Positions 1 to 6,352 of a stretch of 8,197 bases of DNA are shown in pieces. Source of the stretch: Candidatus Uhrbacteria bacterium. Its GTDB lineage: Bacteria; Patescibacteriota; Patescibacteriia; UBA9934; GWF2-40-263. The position numbers and the translations under genes are program-made. Where the stretch lies: positions 1 through 8,197 of the forward strand of contig JAHFIS010000022.1 in NCBI GenBank assembly GCA_023246275.1, given 5' to 3'. Below the pieces are notes generated by a model. The model was not told the DNA's origin and made no database searches. It saw nothing but the letters and a program-made list of their open reading frames with translations. Each line of letters starts with the position of its first letter. Position 1 is the first letter of the stretch.

Positions 1-1234
1 TCGCGAGGACGACGTCGCCCTTTTTGACGTTGAAATCTAGCCACCTCCCCGCCTCGGCCGACGTCCCGAAGAACTCGACGTTCCGCTCGTCCATGCCGGC
101 CTCGATCGCCCCGCGGCGCGTGTCGCGCGACTCCTCCCCGACGCAGACAAGGATGTCCGCGACCTCGGCGGCGCGCATGCCGAGGAGCCGGTGCTCGTTC
201 TCGGAGTAGCGGCCGAGCTCAGCCATCTTTCCGAGGACGGCGATGCGGCGCGAGCCCTCGTCGGGAGAAAAGACCCGAAGAACCTCGAGGGCCGAGGCCA
301 TCGACGCGGGCGCGGCATTGTAGGAATCGTCGAGAATGAGCGTCTCCTTGATTCCCGGCAGCGGGCGCATCCGTCCGGACTGCGGCTCAAGCGTGCGGAG
401 CGCCGCGACGATCTCGGAGAGGGACATGTTGAAGTGACGGCCGACCGCGGCGGCGGCAAGCGCGGCATAAACCTGGCCGCGACCGAGAAGATTTGGAAGA
501 ACGACCGCCGTCCGTTCGTCGCCGACCACGAGGTCGAAATGAATCTCACAGAACGGCTCGTCCGGCTGGCAGCGAAGGATGTCGTGTGTCTCAACGTGAT
601 AATTCTCTGCGCGAACGTCGAGGCCTTCGGAGAAGCCGTAGGTGACGGTCGAGACGTTACGATCGACCACCCCCGACCCCTCCTCCCTACGAGGAGGGGA
701 GACGCGAGGAACGGAAGCCATCACGAGCGAATCGTCACCGTTCATGATCGCGACGCCGCCCGCCCTCAGATGGCGGACGATCCCCGCCTTCTCGCGAGCA
801 AGCGACTCGACTGACTCGAAATATTCCGCGTGCACCGGCGACACGGCCGTGAACACCGCGACGTCCGGCGCGGCGATCCTGCAGAGCGCGTCCATGTCGC
901 CCGGACGGTCGATGCCGTACTCGAGCGCAAGGAGGTTCGGATACGACGGATCGCGGAACAGCCAAAGCATCTTGGCCTTCGCGAAGACCTTCAGCCAGCC
1001 GACGATCGACGATCCCGGCGTCTTTGTCCCGATGACCGTCAGCGGGACGCCGAACTCATTGTTATAGTTTTCCTCGGGCGATCGAACGACAAACCGTCCG
1101 TCCAAAACGGCCGCGATCGCGTTGCGCGTCGAGGTCTTTCCCACGGATCCCGTCACGGCGACAACGGTTGGGCGGTACCGGCGAAGGATGAGGCGGGCAT
1201 GGAGGGCGAGAAGCGATTGGATGATGCGTTTCAT
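1..1234 (-). CDS. murF: UDP-MurNAc-tripeptide--D-Ala-D-Ala ligase MurF, 3' end off the window
   Basis: MurF is the cytoplasmic ATP-dependent ligase that adds D-Ala-D-Ala to UDP-MurNAc-tripeptide, completing the peptidoglycan pentapeptide precursor. I read 411 codons from the ATG at 1234 to the left edge with no stop. Visible Mur-ligase motifs are the P-loop TGSVGKTS (28-35), ENYNNEFGVPLT (55-66), His135 in SPVHAEYF, Lys149 in AREKAG (the position carbamylated in the family), DDSYNAAPASM (302-312), AVLGKMAELG (332-341) and the start of the C-terminal GDVVLA motif. Roughly 40-50 C-terminal residues should lie outside the window. The P-loop begins at about residue 28, so the N-terminal UMAG-binding domain of classical MurF (about 80 residues) is missing. 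Residues 179-186 come from a perfect palindrome, probably an in-frame insertion. The start is 1 nt after the ftsI TAA; GAGAGG inside the ftsI end can act as SD, implying translational coupling. Confidence 0.93.
   Translation of the reverse strand, partial: MKRIIQSLLALHARLILRRYRPTVVAVTGSVGKTSTRNAIAAVLDGRFVVRSPEENYNNEFGVPLTVIGTKTPGSSIVGWLKVFAKAKMLWLFRDPSYPNLLALEYGIDRPGDMDALCRIAAPDVAVFTAVSPVHAEYFESVESLAREKAGIVRHLRAGGVAIMNGDDSLVMASVPRVSPPRREEGSGVVDRNVSTVTYGFSEGLDVRAENYHVETHDILRCQPDEPFCEIHFDLVVGDERTAVVLPNLLGRGQVYAALAAAAVGRHFNMSLSEIVAALRTLEPQSGRMRPLPGIKETLILDDSYNAAPASMASALEVLRVFSPDEGSRRIAVLGKMAELGRYSENEHRLLGMRAAEVADILVCVGEESRDTRRGAIEAGMDERNVEFFGTSAEAGRWLDFNVKKGDVVLA
677..699. repeat. 9-bp perfect inverted repeat inside murF
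   Basis: CCCCTCCTC (677-685) is the exact reverse complement of GAGGAGGGG (691-699), with a 5-nt loop. It lies in frame in murF and encodes SPPRREEG (residues 179-186). The segment between the NGDD motif and the TYG strand is about ten residues longer than I expect for MurF. This fits insertion of a small palindromic element, comparable in principle to the in-frame palindromic elements of Rickettsia, but I cannot see a second copy in this window. Confidence 0.6.
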
Positions 1235-1235
1235 A

Positions 1236-3002
1236 TTATATCGGCCTCTCGGGAGGCACTTCGAAATACTGGAGCAGGAACTTCGCGATGTCGCCGAAGA
1301 GCGGCGCGGCGCTGGACTCGGCCCAGGTAACGTCGCGGGGATGGTCGATGCGGGCGATCATGACGAACCGCGGATCGTTCACCGGGCCGAACCCCGCGAA
1401 CGATCCGATCGTCGAATCTAGCTCGTATCCGCCGCCGTCCGACCGGGCCACCTGCGCGGTCCCCGTCTTCCCGCCGATGTAATATCCCGGCACGCCCGCC
1501 TTCTTCCCGTGGCCGTTCTCGACGACCGAGACAAGCATCGCGCCGAGGAGACTCGCCGTCTTCGGCTGGATCACGCGCCGAACCTCCTGCGGAACGCGCG
1601 GCTCGTGCGTCCCGTCGGGCTTGACGACGTCCTCGACGACGTACGGCTTCATCAGGATGCCCCCGTTCGCGATCGCCCCGTACGCCGCCACCATCTGGAT
1701 CGGCGTCACGGTGATTCCCTGCCCGAACGACGCCGTCGCGGCGTAAATTTCCTGCCCGATGTCGAGCGACGCGATCGTGCCCGACGACTCGGTCTCGGTC
1801 TCCAGCCCCGTGCGCACGCCGAACCCGAAGTTCCTCACGTACTCGACGAACTTCTCCATCCCCATCTGGCGCATCGAGTACACCATGCCGGTATTCACCG
1901 ACTCCTCCAAAACGGTCGTCATGTCGATCAGCCCGTACTTCTTGTCGAGCGCGTTCCGGATCGGCTTCGGCCAGCCGTTCACCATCACCTCCCCGGTATC
2001 CATGAACGTCGTCGTCGGCGTCACGGCGCCCGCGTCCACGGCCGCGGCCATCGTCATGGCCTTGAAGATGGATCCCGGCTCATATGAGTTGAAGATGGCC
2101 GGGTTGTTGAACGCGTCCGTGGAGGGCGCGTCGCGATAGTTCGCCGGCTCGAAGTCGGGCGCCCCGCACATGGCAAGGATCTTTCCCGTCTTCGGCTCCA
2201 TCACGATCACGCTCCCCCCGTCCGCGCCGTGCCGTGCCACCGCCTCCTTCAGCTTGGCGCACGCCTGGTACTGAATGGTACGGTCGATGGTCAGCACGAC
2301 GTCCGACCCGTTTACCGCGGGCTCGACGGACTGGTTCCCGACGGCAATCAGCCGGCCGGCAATGTCGCGGTCGCTGCGCAGGAACCCGGGAGTCCCGGTC
2401 AGCTCCTGGTTGAAATACCCCTCGATCCCGTACTTTCCGGTCATCGTCCCGTCTTCCGACGACCCGACGAACCCGGTCACCTGTCCGCCAAGGCCCGCCT
2501 CCGGATACAGGCGTCCCTCCTCGCGAATATAGTAAACCCCCGGCAGCTTGAGCGCGATGAGCTGCGCGAGCACATCCTCCTTCACGTTGCGCATGATCGG
2601 CTCGTACGGGTCGGTGTGGACGTCGAGGTGCCTCGCGATCGTCTTGATCTTGTCCGTGTCGAACCCGAACAGCGCGCCGAGCTTGTCGGCGGTACCGATG
2701 GCGTCCTCGACCTTGCGCGGGTCCGCGTACACAAAGGATACCTGCTGCACGGTGGCGATCGGCACGAGCGTCCCGTCCTTGAGGTCGTGGATCAGGATGT
2801 CCCCGCGCGACGGGAACAGCTCCTTGAAGATCTCGTGCTGGCCGGAGGCGAGCGCCACGTAGCTGTCATGGTCGAGCACCTGCAGCACGAACAGCTTCAG
2901 CGTGATCGCCGCCGCGAACGCGACCATCACGAAGCGGACGGCGTTCGTGCGCCATTCGTTGTTTCCCTGCGACAACCCGGATTGTCTTCGATGTCGGTTC
3001 AT
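1236..3002 (-). CDS. ftsI: Septal peptidoglycan transpeptidase, FtsI/PBP2-like class B PBP
   Basis: This is a class B penicillin-binding protein, an inner-membrane D,D-transpeptidase that cross-links peptidoglycan, most likely at the septum. The 588-residue product has a short basic N terminus and one membrane anchor (about 23-43). A PBP dimer/pedestal domain follows (about 60-230, with FPSRGDIL and YGIEGYFNQEL), then the transpeptidase domain (about 262-575). All three penicilloyl motifs are intact: SIFK (311-314, nucleophile Ser311), SVN (368-370) and KTGT (512-515). There is no C-terminal PASTA domain. Length matches ordinary FtsI. It starts 3 nt after the upstream gene's TAG and ends 1 nt before murF, so the three genes are almost certainly co-transcribed. 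No clear SD precedes the ATG, so coupling to the upstream gene is likely. SpoVD or an elongation PBP2 is possible by sequence; the murF neighbour favours FtsI. Confidence 0.94.
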   Translation of the reverse strand: MNRHRRQSGLSQGNNEWRTNAVRFVMVAFAAAITLKLFVLQVLDHDSYVALASGQHEIFKELFPSRGDILIHDLKDGTLVPIATVQQVSFVYADPRKVEDAIGTADKLGALFGFDTDKIKTIARHLDVHTDPYEPIMRNVKEDVLAQLIALKLPGVYYIREEGRLYPEAGLGGQVTGFVGSSEDGTMTGKYGIEGYFNQELTGTPGFLRSDRDIAGRLIAVGNQSVEPAVNGSDVVLTIDRTIQYQACAKLKEAVARHGADGGSVIVMEPKTGKILAMCGAPDFEPANYRDAPSTDAFNNPAIFNSYEPGSIFKAMTMAAAVDAGAVTPTTTFMDTGEVMVNGWPKPIRNALDKKYGLIDMTTVLEESVNTGMVYSMRQMGMEKFVEYVRNFGFGVRTGLETETESSGTIASLDIGQEIYAATASFGQGITVTPIQMVAAYGAIANGGILMKPYVVEDVVKPDGTHEPRVPQEVRRVIQPKTASLLGAMLVSVVENGHGKKAGVPGYYIGGKTGTAQVARSDGGGYELDSTIGSFAGFGPVNDPRFVMIARIDHPRDVTWAESSAAPLFGDIAKFLLQYFEVPPERPI

Positions 3003-3005
3003 ACG

Positions 3006-4232
3006 CTACGTTCCAAGCCCGAACCCGAACAGCGATCCGTTCCCGTTCGGATTCTGCCCGCTCAATACCTCGTCCCCGTCGCTGACGCCGTCGCCGTCCG
3101 TGTCGGCCACGTTCGGGTTCGTCCGATAGAAGGCTTCCACGACCGCCGAGAGCCCGTCGTTGTCCGTGTCGTCGAATCCGCCCACGCTGTTCGTCGGAAG
3201 ATGCGCGACGTCATTCGTAACCACGGTCGCGAACTCCCTGCCCGCGGAGGACCCGGAGGTCTCCAGCGTTCCGAGTACCGCGTTCGCGACCGACGCGAAG
3301 CTCGTCGGCTTCTTCGGAACCTCGCCGACAAACGGCGCGTCAAAGTCCGTCAGGTTCACCAGCACGTCAATGGATGCGTTTGTCTTTTGATCCTCGGCGA
3401 CCGTCCCCGCCGCCTGAAACCGATACAACAGGTGGTCTCGGACGCCGATCCACAGGCGAACCCTCAGCCGTTCCACCTGTTTCGCGCGGGCCTCGATGAC
3501 CACCCGCTCCGCGTCGTTCGGCTCGCGGTCGCTCTTCGCCCGAATCTCGTCCGCCAGAAACGCCCGGACCGCGTCCGAATCGAACCGCGCCTCGATCACG
3601 CGCGTCGCGTGCTTGTCGACGATCTCAGTCACGTCGTCGTACCGGACAAGAAACACGTCCGCGACGGCGAGAAGGTCCCGCATCCGGAGGATCCCGTCGT
3701 CCGTCCAAGCCTCGATCGGCTCGAGGTACGAGGACGTGACCGGAAGCGTGACGATCGGCGCGTCGATCCCTGGAATCACCGACCCCCACTTCAACAGCTC
3801 TCCATCGGCGAATGAAATCCAGGCATCCTTCTTCGAAAAGTCCGCGCCCGGAACGCTTGGCCCGGGGGGTGAGTACGAGAGATACGTTCTGTCTCCGACC
3901 GTCCGAATCTCCCCGGAGAGATCGCCATACTGCCTCGATCGGCTGATGCGAAACAGCCGGAACTTCGTATCCTGCTGGAGCGACGGCAGCTTGGACAGAT
4001 CGTTCTGCCCGACAAGGTACAGGGTCGTCGTGTTCCGATCGGACCCGAGCCCGCGGTTCCAGGAAAACGCGGATCGTTCGCGGAAGGTCTGAACCTTCGA
4101 CATGGCGCGCAGCATCCGCTGAACCTCCGTTTCCGGACGGAACTTAGAAAACACGATGTAGGTAGAGAAGACGGCGGCCAAAATCAAAATCACGCCGGTG
4201 ATGATGAAATAAAGCGCTCGGCGACCGTACAT
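3006..4232 (-). CDS. Membrane-anchored protein with C-terminal TSP3-type calcium loops
   Basis: I do not recognise the main domain. The 408-residue product has an uncleaved-looking N-terminal membrane segment (about 6-28) after a short basic start, so the rest should lie outside the membrane. Residues 30-330 form a mixed alpha/beta region that may resemble LolA/LppX-type lipoprotein folds, but that is only an impression. The C terminus carries two EF-hand-like calcium loops of the thrombospondin type 3 kind. The first has D355, D357, D359 and E366; the second has D377, D379, D381 and E388. Each ends in a TNP- or QNP-type turn, and a Gly-rich tail follows. Such repeats bind structural Ca in secreted and surface proteins. 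It is the first gene of an operon with ftsI (3-nt gap) and murF, so a role in the cell envelope or at the division site is plausible. The ATG lies 9 nt past a TATACT box; GGGGA precedes it but would scarcely be transcribed. Confidence 0.82.
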   Translation of the reverse strand: MYGRRALYFIITGVILILAAVFSTYIVFSKFRPETEVQRMLRAMSKVQTFRERSAFSWNRGLGSDRNTTTLYLVGQNDLSKLPSLQQDTKFRLFRISRSRQYGDLSGEIRTVGDRTYLSYSPPGPSVPGADFSKKDAWISFADGELLKWGSVIPGIDAPIVTLPVTSSYLEPIEAWTDDGILRMRDLLAVADVFLVRYDDVTEIVDKHATRVIEARFDSDAVRAFLADEIRAKSDREPNDAERVVIEARAKQVERLRVRLWIGVRDHLLYRFQAAGTVAEDQKTNASIDVLVNLTDFDAPFVGEVPKKPTSFASVANAVLGTLETSGSSAGREFATVVTNDVAHLPTNSVGGFDDTDNDGLSAVVEAFYRTNPNVADTDGDGVSDGDEVLSGQNPNGNGSLFGFGLGT

Positions 4233-4241
4233 AGCGTCCCC

Positions 4242-4247
4242 AGTATA
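4242..4247 (-). promoter_or_regulatory. -10 box (TATACT) of the anchored protein-ftsI-murF operon
   Basis: Read on the minus strand, TATACT matches 5 of 6 bases of the sigma70 -10 consensus and lies directly after the U-tract of the preceding terminator. No good -35 is present: the 17-bp position falls in the terminator stem (TTTCGG). The box ends 9 nt before the ATG at 4232, so the transcript would begin 2-4 nt before the start codon. Readthrough of the terminator could be the real source of operon transcription. Confidence 0.45.
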
Positions 4248-4249
4248 CT

Positions 4250-4286
4250 AAAAAAGCCCGATCTCCGAAATGCGGAGCCGGGCTTT
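4250..4286 (-). terminator. Rho-independent terminator after the DUF4178-like gene
   Basis: On the minus strand AAAGCCCG (4286-4279) pairs with CGGGCTTT (4260-4253). The inner arms CTCCG (4277-4273) and CGGAG (4267-4263) are also complementary, giving a 13-bp stem with a small bulge and a 5-nt loop. A run of T's follows down to 4250. It starts 5 nt after the TAA at 4292, so it marks the ancestral end of the upstream gene. The other strand has fewer T's. Confidence 0.85.
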
Positions 4287-4291
4287 CTAGC

Positions 4292-4384
4292 TTATTCGAC
4301 CAATACGACGTCCTCTTCCCCCACAACCGACCCGACGAACGCCATGACGTCGCCCGTGCTGTCGTTCCGAACCAAACGGATGCG
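4292..4384 (-). pseudogene. In-frame continuation of the DUF4178-like gene beyond an internal TAG
   Basis: Immediately after the TAG at 4387-4385 the same frame stays open for 30 codons: it begins RIRLVRNDSTGD, contains AFVGSVVGEEDV and ends at a TAA (4294-4292). This stretch looks like the last strands of the same domain (a hydrophobic R-I-R-L-V strand, then an F-V-G turn, then acidic residues). The terminator sits 5 nt beyond that TAA, not beyond the TAG. I infer that the original gene spanned 4738-4292 (148 codons), and that the TAG is a nonsense mutation, a sequencing or assembly error, or a readthrough codon. Confidence 0.7.
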
Positions 4385-4738
4385 CTAGCCGCCGGAAGAC
4401 TCGTAATCCGAGAATCCGTAGCGCTCGTCGCTGTCCACCGGCGCGTCGCCCTCGACGTCGTTCACGGACCCGACGTCCTCGTAGGAAAACTCGTACTCCT
4501 TGCCCTGGTAACCGATCACCTCGTTCTCCGGCTCCGGCTGCTCGTCTAGCTGTCGGTAGAACACCAGCTCCTCCGCGTCCGGCGCAATGGCCAGCATCGC
4601 CCCGTCGGCCTGGAACAGCCACACGAGCGCGTCGCCGCCCTCGAGGGTCACGGAAGCCTTTCCGGAATAGGTGAACGATTCGTTGGCAATGGTAAGCTCG
4701 GAGTCCGGCTCGAGGGTCAGAAGCGCGTCGATCTTCAT
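4385..4738 (-). CDS. Small acidic DUF4178-like protein, ends at an in-frame TAG
   Basis: The 117-residue product is strongly acidic and has no signal peptide or membrane segment, so it should be cytoplasmic. It is probably built of repeated beta strands. Short motifs (ELTIANESFTYSGKAS, then VWLFQADGAMLAI, then FSDYESSGG) resemble DUF4178, a domain of unknown function found in bacterial multi-gene contexts; this assignment is by eye. The DYESSGG strand is cut by TAG, although the same frame continues 30 codons to a TAA with the expected end of the domain. It has its own promoter (near-consensus extended -10) and terminator, so it is a single-gene unit upstream of, but separate from, the ftsI operon. 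No SD precedes the ATG at 4738; the start is chosen because it follows the promoter by 32 nt. Function is unknown. Confidence 0.62.
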   Translation of the reverse strand: MKIDALLTLEPDSELTIANESFTYSGKASVTLEGGDALVWLFQADGAMLAIAPDAEELVFYRQLDEQPEPENEVIGYQGKEYEFSYEDVGSVNDVEGDAPVDSDERYGFSDYESSGG

Positions 4739-4770
4739 AAAGGGCTGGGAACGTGATGAATGATTTTGGG

Positions 4771-4798
4771 ATTATAACAGGATATCGAAAATCGCCAA
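4771..4798 (-). promoter_or_regulatory. Sigma70-type promoter of the DUF4178-like gene
   Basis: On the minus strand TTGGCG (4798-4793, 4 of 6 matches) precedes a perfect TATAAT (4776-4771) by 16 bp. The -10 is preceded by TG at the right distance (TGTTATAAT), an extended -10. Predicted transcription starts near 4764, giving a leader of about 25 nt to the ATG at 4738. Confidence 0.75.
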
Positions 4799-4812
4799 GA
4801 GGGAGGGGCGCG

Positions 4813-4821
4813 TGATAGAAT
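4813..4821 (+). promoter_or_regulatory. Extended -10 (TGATAGAAT), probable truD promoter
   Basis: TGATAGAAT fits TGn plus a 5-of-6 -10 hexamer, 33 nt before the truD ATG. No convincing -35 is visible, and the -35 position overlaps the -35 of the divergent promoter (4793-4798). Transcription would start near 4828. The stretch before the ATG has only a weak SD-like GAGA at 4841-4844. Confidence 0.45.
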
Positions 4822-4854
4822 TCTGTCAAGGCTTACTCGCGAGACGAACGACGT

Positions 4855-6270
4855 ATGGCAACATCCCACGCGGATCAGAATCTCTGGCAGGCGGAACAGG
4901 GATATGTCAGCGCCCAGAAAAAAGAGCGGCCGGAACTGTTCGTTTCCGCGCCCAAGGGCACGTTCGACCTGCACGACCGCATCGGCATCACCTCCCATCC
5001 GCCGACGCTGCCGAAGGGGTACATCAAGTATTCCCCGCTCGACTTTATCGTCGAGGAAATTACGCTCGACGGAATCGCGGTGACGGTGGACGGAACGCAT
5101 GGGGAGCACACGGAGCCGGACGGAGCCGGAACGGTGTACGCGGACATGACGAAGGTCGGGATCTCCACGCTAGACGCGGCGCAGCGCATGGCGGACGCGC
5201 TCCACTGCCCGCTGCAGAAGATCGGGTACTCCGGAATCAAGGACGCGCTCGCGATGACCGGACAGCGCATCAGCGTCCGCGGGTCCGATCTCGAAGCCGT
5301 GCGAGGCCTCTCCGTGCCCGGCGTCGTCCTTTCCCATTTCATGGAGAGCAAGGGCGTCCTTGCTCCCGGACAGCTCAGGGGAAACCGGTTTACTCTCACC
5401 ATCCGTACCGAAAATCCGCTCGATACCGCCTTCGACGCCGCGCTCGGCGCGGTCGCGAGCCGCGGCGTGATGAACTATTACGGCCCGCAGCGCTTCGGCA
5501 CGCCGCGATTTTTGGCGCACGTGTTCGGGGCGCACATCCTGCGCGGCGACTACGCGGCCGCGGTGTACGCCTACCTGACATTGCCAAGCCCGTTCGAGCT
5601 CCCGTTTTACGCGAACCGGCGCGCCGCCGCGGCGGAGCATTTCGGCGACTGGAAAAAGATGCACGAGATGATGCTCGAGCTCCCCTACGCCTTCCGCCAG
5701 GAACGCGTGATGCTCGAGGCGCTTATGCAGTCGAACGGCTCGCACGTCAAGGCGATCTCCTCGCTCGAGCAGCAGGCAAAGATGTGGGTGCAGGCATACA
5801 CGAGCTACCTCATCAACCTGACGCTCTCGGAGGCGGAATCGAACGACGCCCCGCTGCCGGACATGATTCCCCTTCCGCTCAGCGAATCGCCCGAGCCGCC
5901 GGCCATGTACCGCGAGCTCCTCGCGCGGCACGGGATTGCAAATCATCTTGCCGCGCTCAAGGCGCTCCCGTTCCTGACGTTCGGACGCAACCAACAGCTT
6001 CCCAGCCGCATCCGACCGACCGTCCACGGCCACAAGGTCGTCCCGGACGGGGTCATCCTCAGCTTCGATCTCCCGAAGGGCGCGTACGCCACCACCGTGC
6101 TCATGTATTTGTTCGAGACCGTCACGGGCATGCCGCTGCCGGAATGGATCAGAACGACCGACTACGATGCCAAGCGGGAACTTGGCACGGGCGACCTCAC
6201 GACGATAAAAGAAACGCTCAAGGAGGCGCTCACGACGTCGATGCTCAACAAGACGGAACAGGAAGAATAA
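4855..6270 (+). CDS. truD: tRNA pseudouridine(13) synthase TruD
   Basis: TruD isomerises U13 of certain tRNAs (notably tRNA-Glu in E. coli) to pseudouridine in the cytoplasm. The family signatures are visible in order. FIVEEI (64-69) is the N-terminal substrate-binding strand. KIGYSGIKDALAMTGQ (122-137) holds the catalytic Asp130. LRGNRFTLTIR (174-184), NYYGPQRFG (207-215), the NQQLPSRIRPTVHG segment (379-392) and FDLPKGAYATTVLMYLF (404-420) follow. Residues 216-370 correspond to the TRUD insertion domain. At 471 residues it is longer than E. coli TruD (349), with an N-terminal extension of about 55 residues before the conserved FIVEE block and a charged C-terminal tail. The start is chosen because it follows the only promoter-like element; the next conserved block begins well inside. 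The gene stands alone and converges on the 6353-6964 gene. The assignment is firm; substrate range is not. Confidence 0.95.
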   Translation: MATSHADQNLWQAEQGYVSAQKKERPELFVSAPKGTFDLHDRIGITSHPPTLPKGYIKYSPLDFIVEEITLDGIAVTVDGTHGEHTEPDGAGTVYADMTKVGISTLDAAQRMADALHCPLQKIGYSGIKDALAMTGQRISVRGSDLEAVRGLSVPGVVLSHFMESKGVLAPGQLRGNRFTLTIRTENPLDTAFDAALGAVASRGVMNYYGPQRFGTPRFLAHVFGAHILRGDYAAAVYAYLTLPSPFELPFYANRRAAAAEHFGDWKKMHEMMLELPYAFRQERVMLEALMQSNGSHVKAISSLEQQAKMWVQAYTSYLINLTLSEAESNDAPLPDMIPLPLSESPEPPAMYRELLARHGIANHLAALKALPFLTFGRNQQLPSRIRPTVHGHKVVPDGVILSFDLPKGAYATTVLMYLFETVTGMPLPEWIRTTDYDAKRELGTGDLTTIKETLKEALTTSMLNKTEQEE

Positions 6271-6317
6271 AAAGACCCCGAGCGCGACGAGGACGGCGAG
6301 CGTTGTGCTCGGAGTCT
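6270..6317 (-). terminator. Terminator between convergent truD and the GC-rich orphan gene
   Basis: On the minus strand AGACTCCGAGC (6317-6307) pairs with GCTCGGGGTCT (6283-6273) through 11 positions, one of them a G-U wobble, with a 23-nt loop. TTTTT follows and overlaps the truD stop. This is a good terminator for the minus-strand gene ending at 6353. On the plus strand the stem has one C/A mismatch and is followed by TCTCTAT, so it may end truD transcripts less efficiently. Confidence 0.65.
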
Positions 6318-6352
6318 CTCTATCACGCGCGGGGCATGAGTCCTGGCGTCGC

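Noticed and set aside
191..814. A plus-strand open frame in the murF region
   Set aside because: The minus strand encodes MurF without a break from 1234 to the edge, so this is a shadow.
2229..3815. A 528-codon open frame on the plus strand opposite ftsI and the anchored protein gene
   Set aside because: Its product is Arg/Val/Asp-rich low-complexity sequence typical of the antisense of GC-rich genes, with no domain and no promoter, while the minus strand carries clear motifs across the same stretch.
4385..4387. Reassignment of TAG as a sense codon in this genome
   Set aside because: Three other genes end in TAG with the next start or terminator close behind and no sensible continuation, so TAG works as a stop here.
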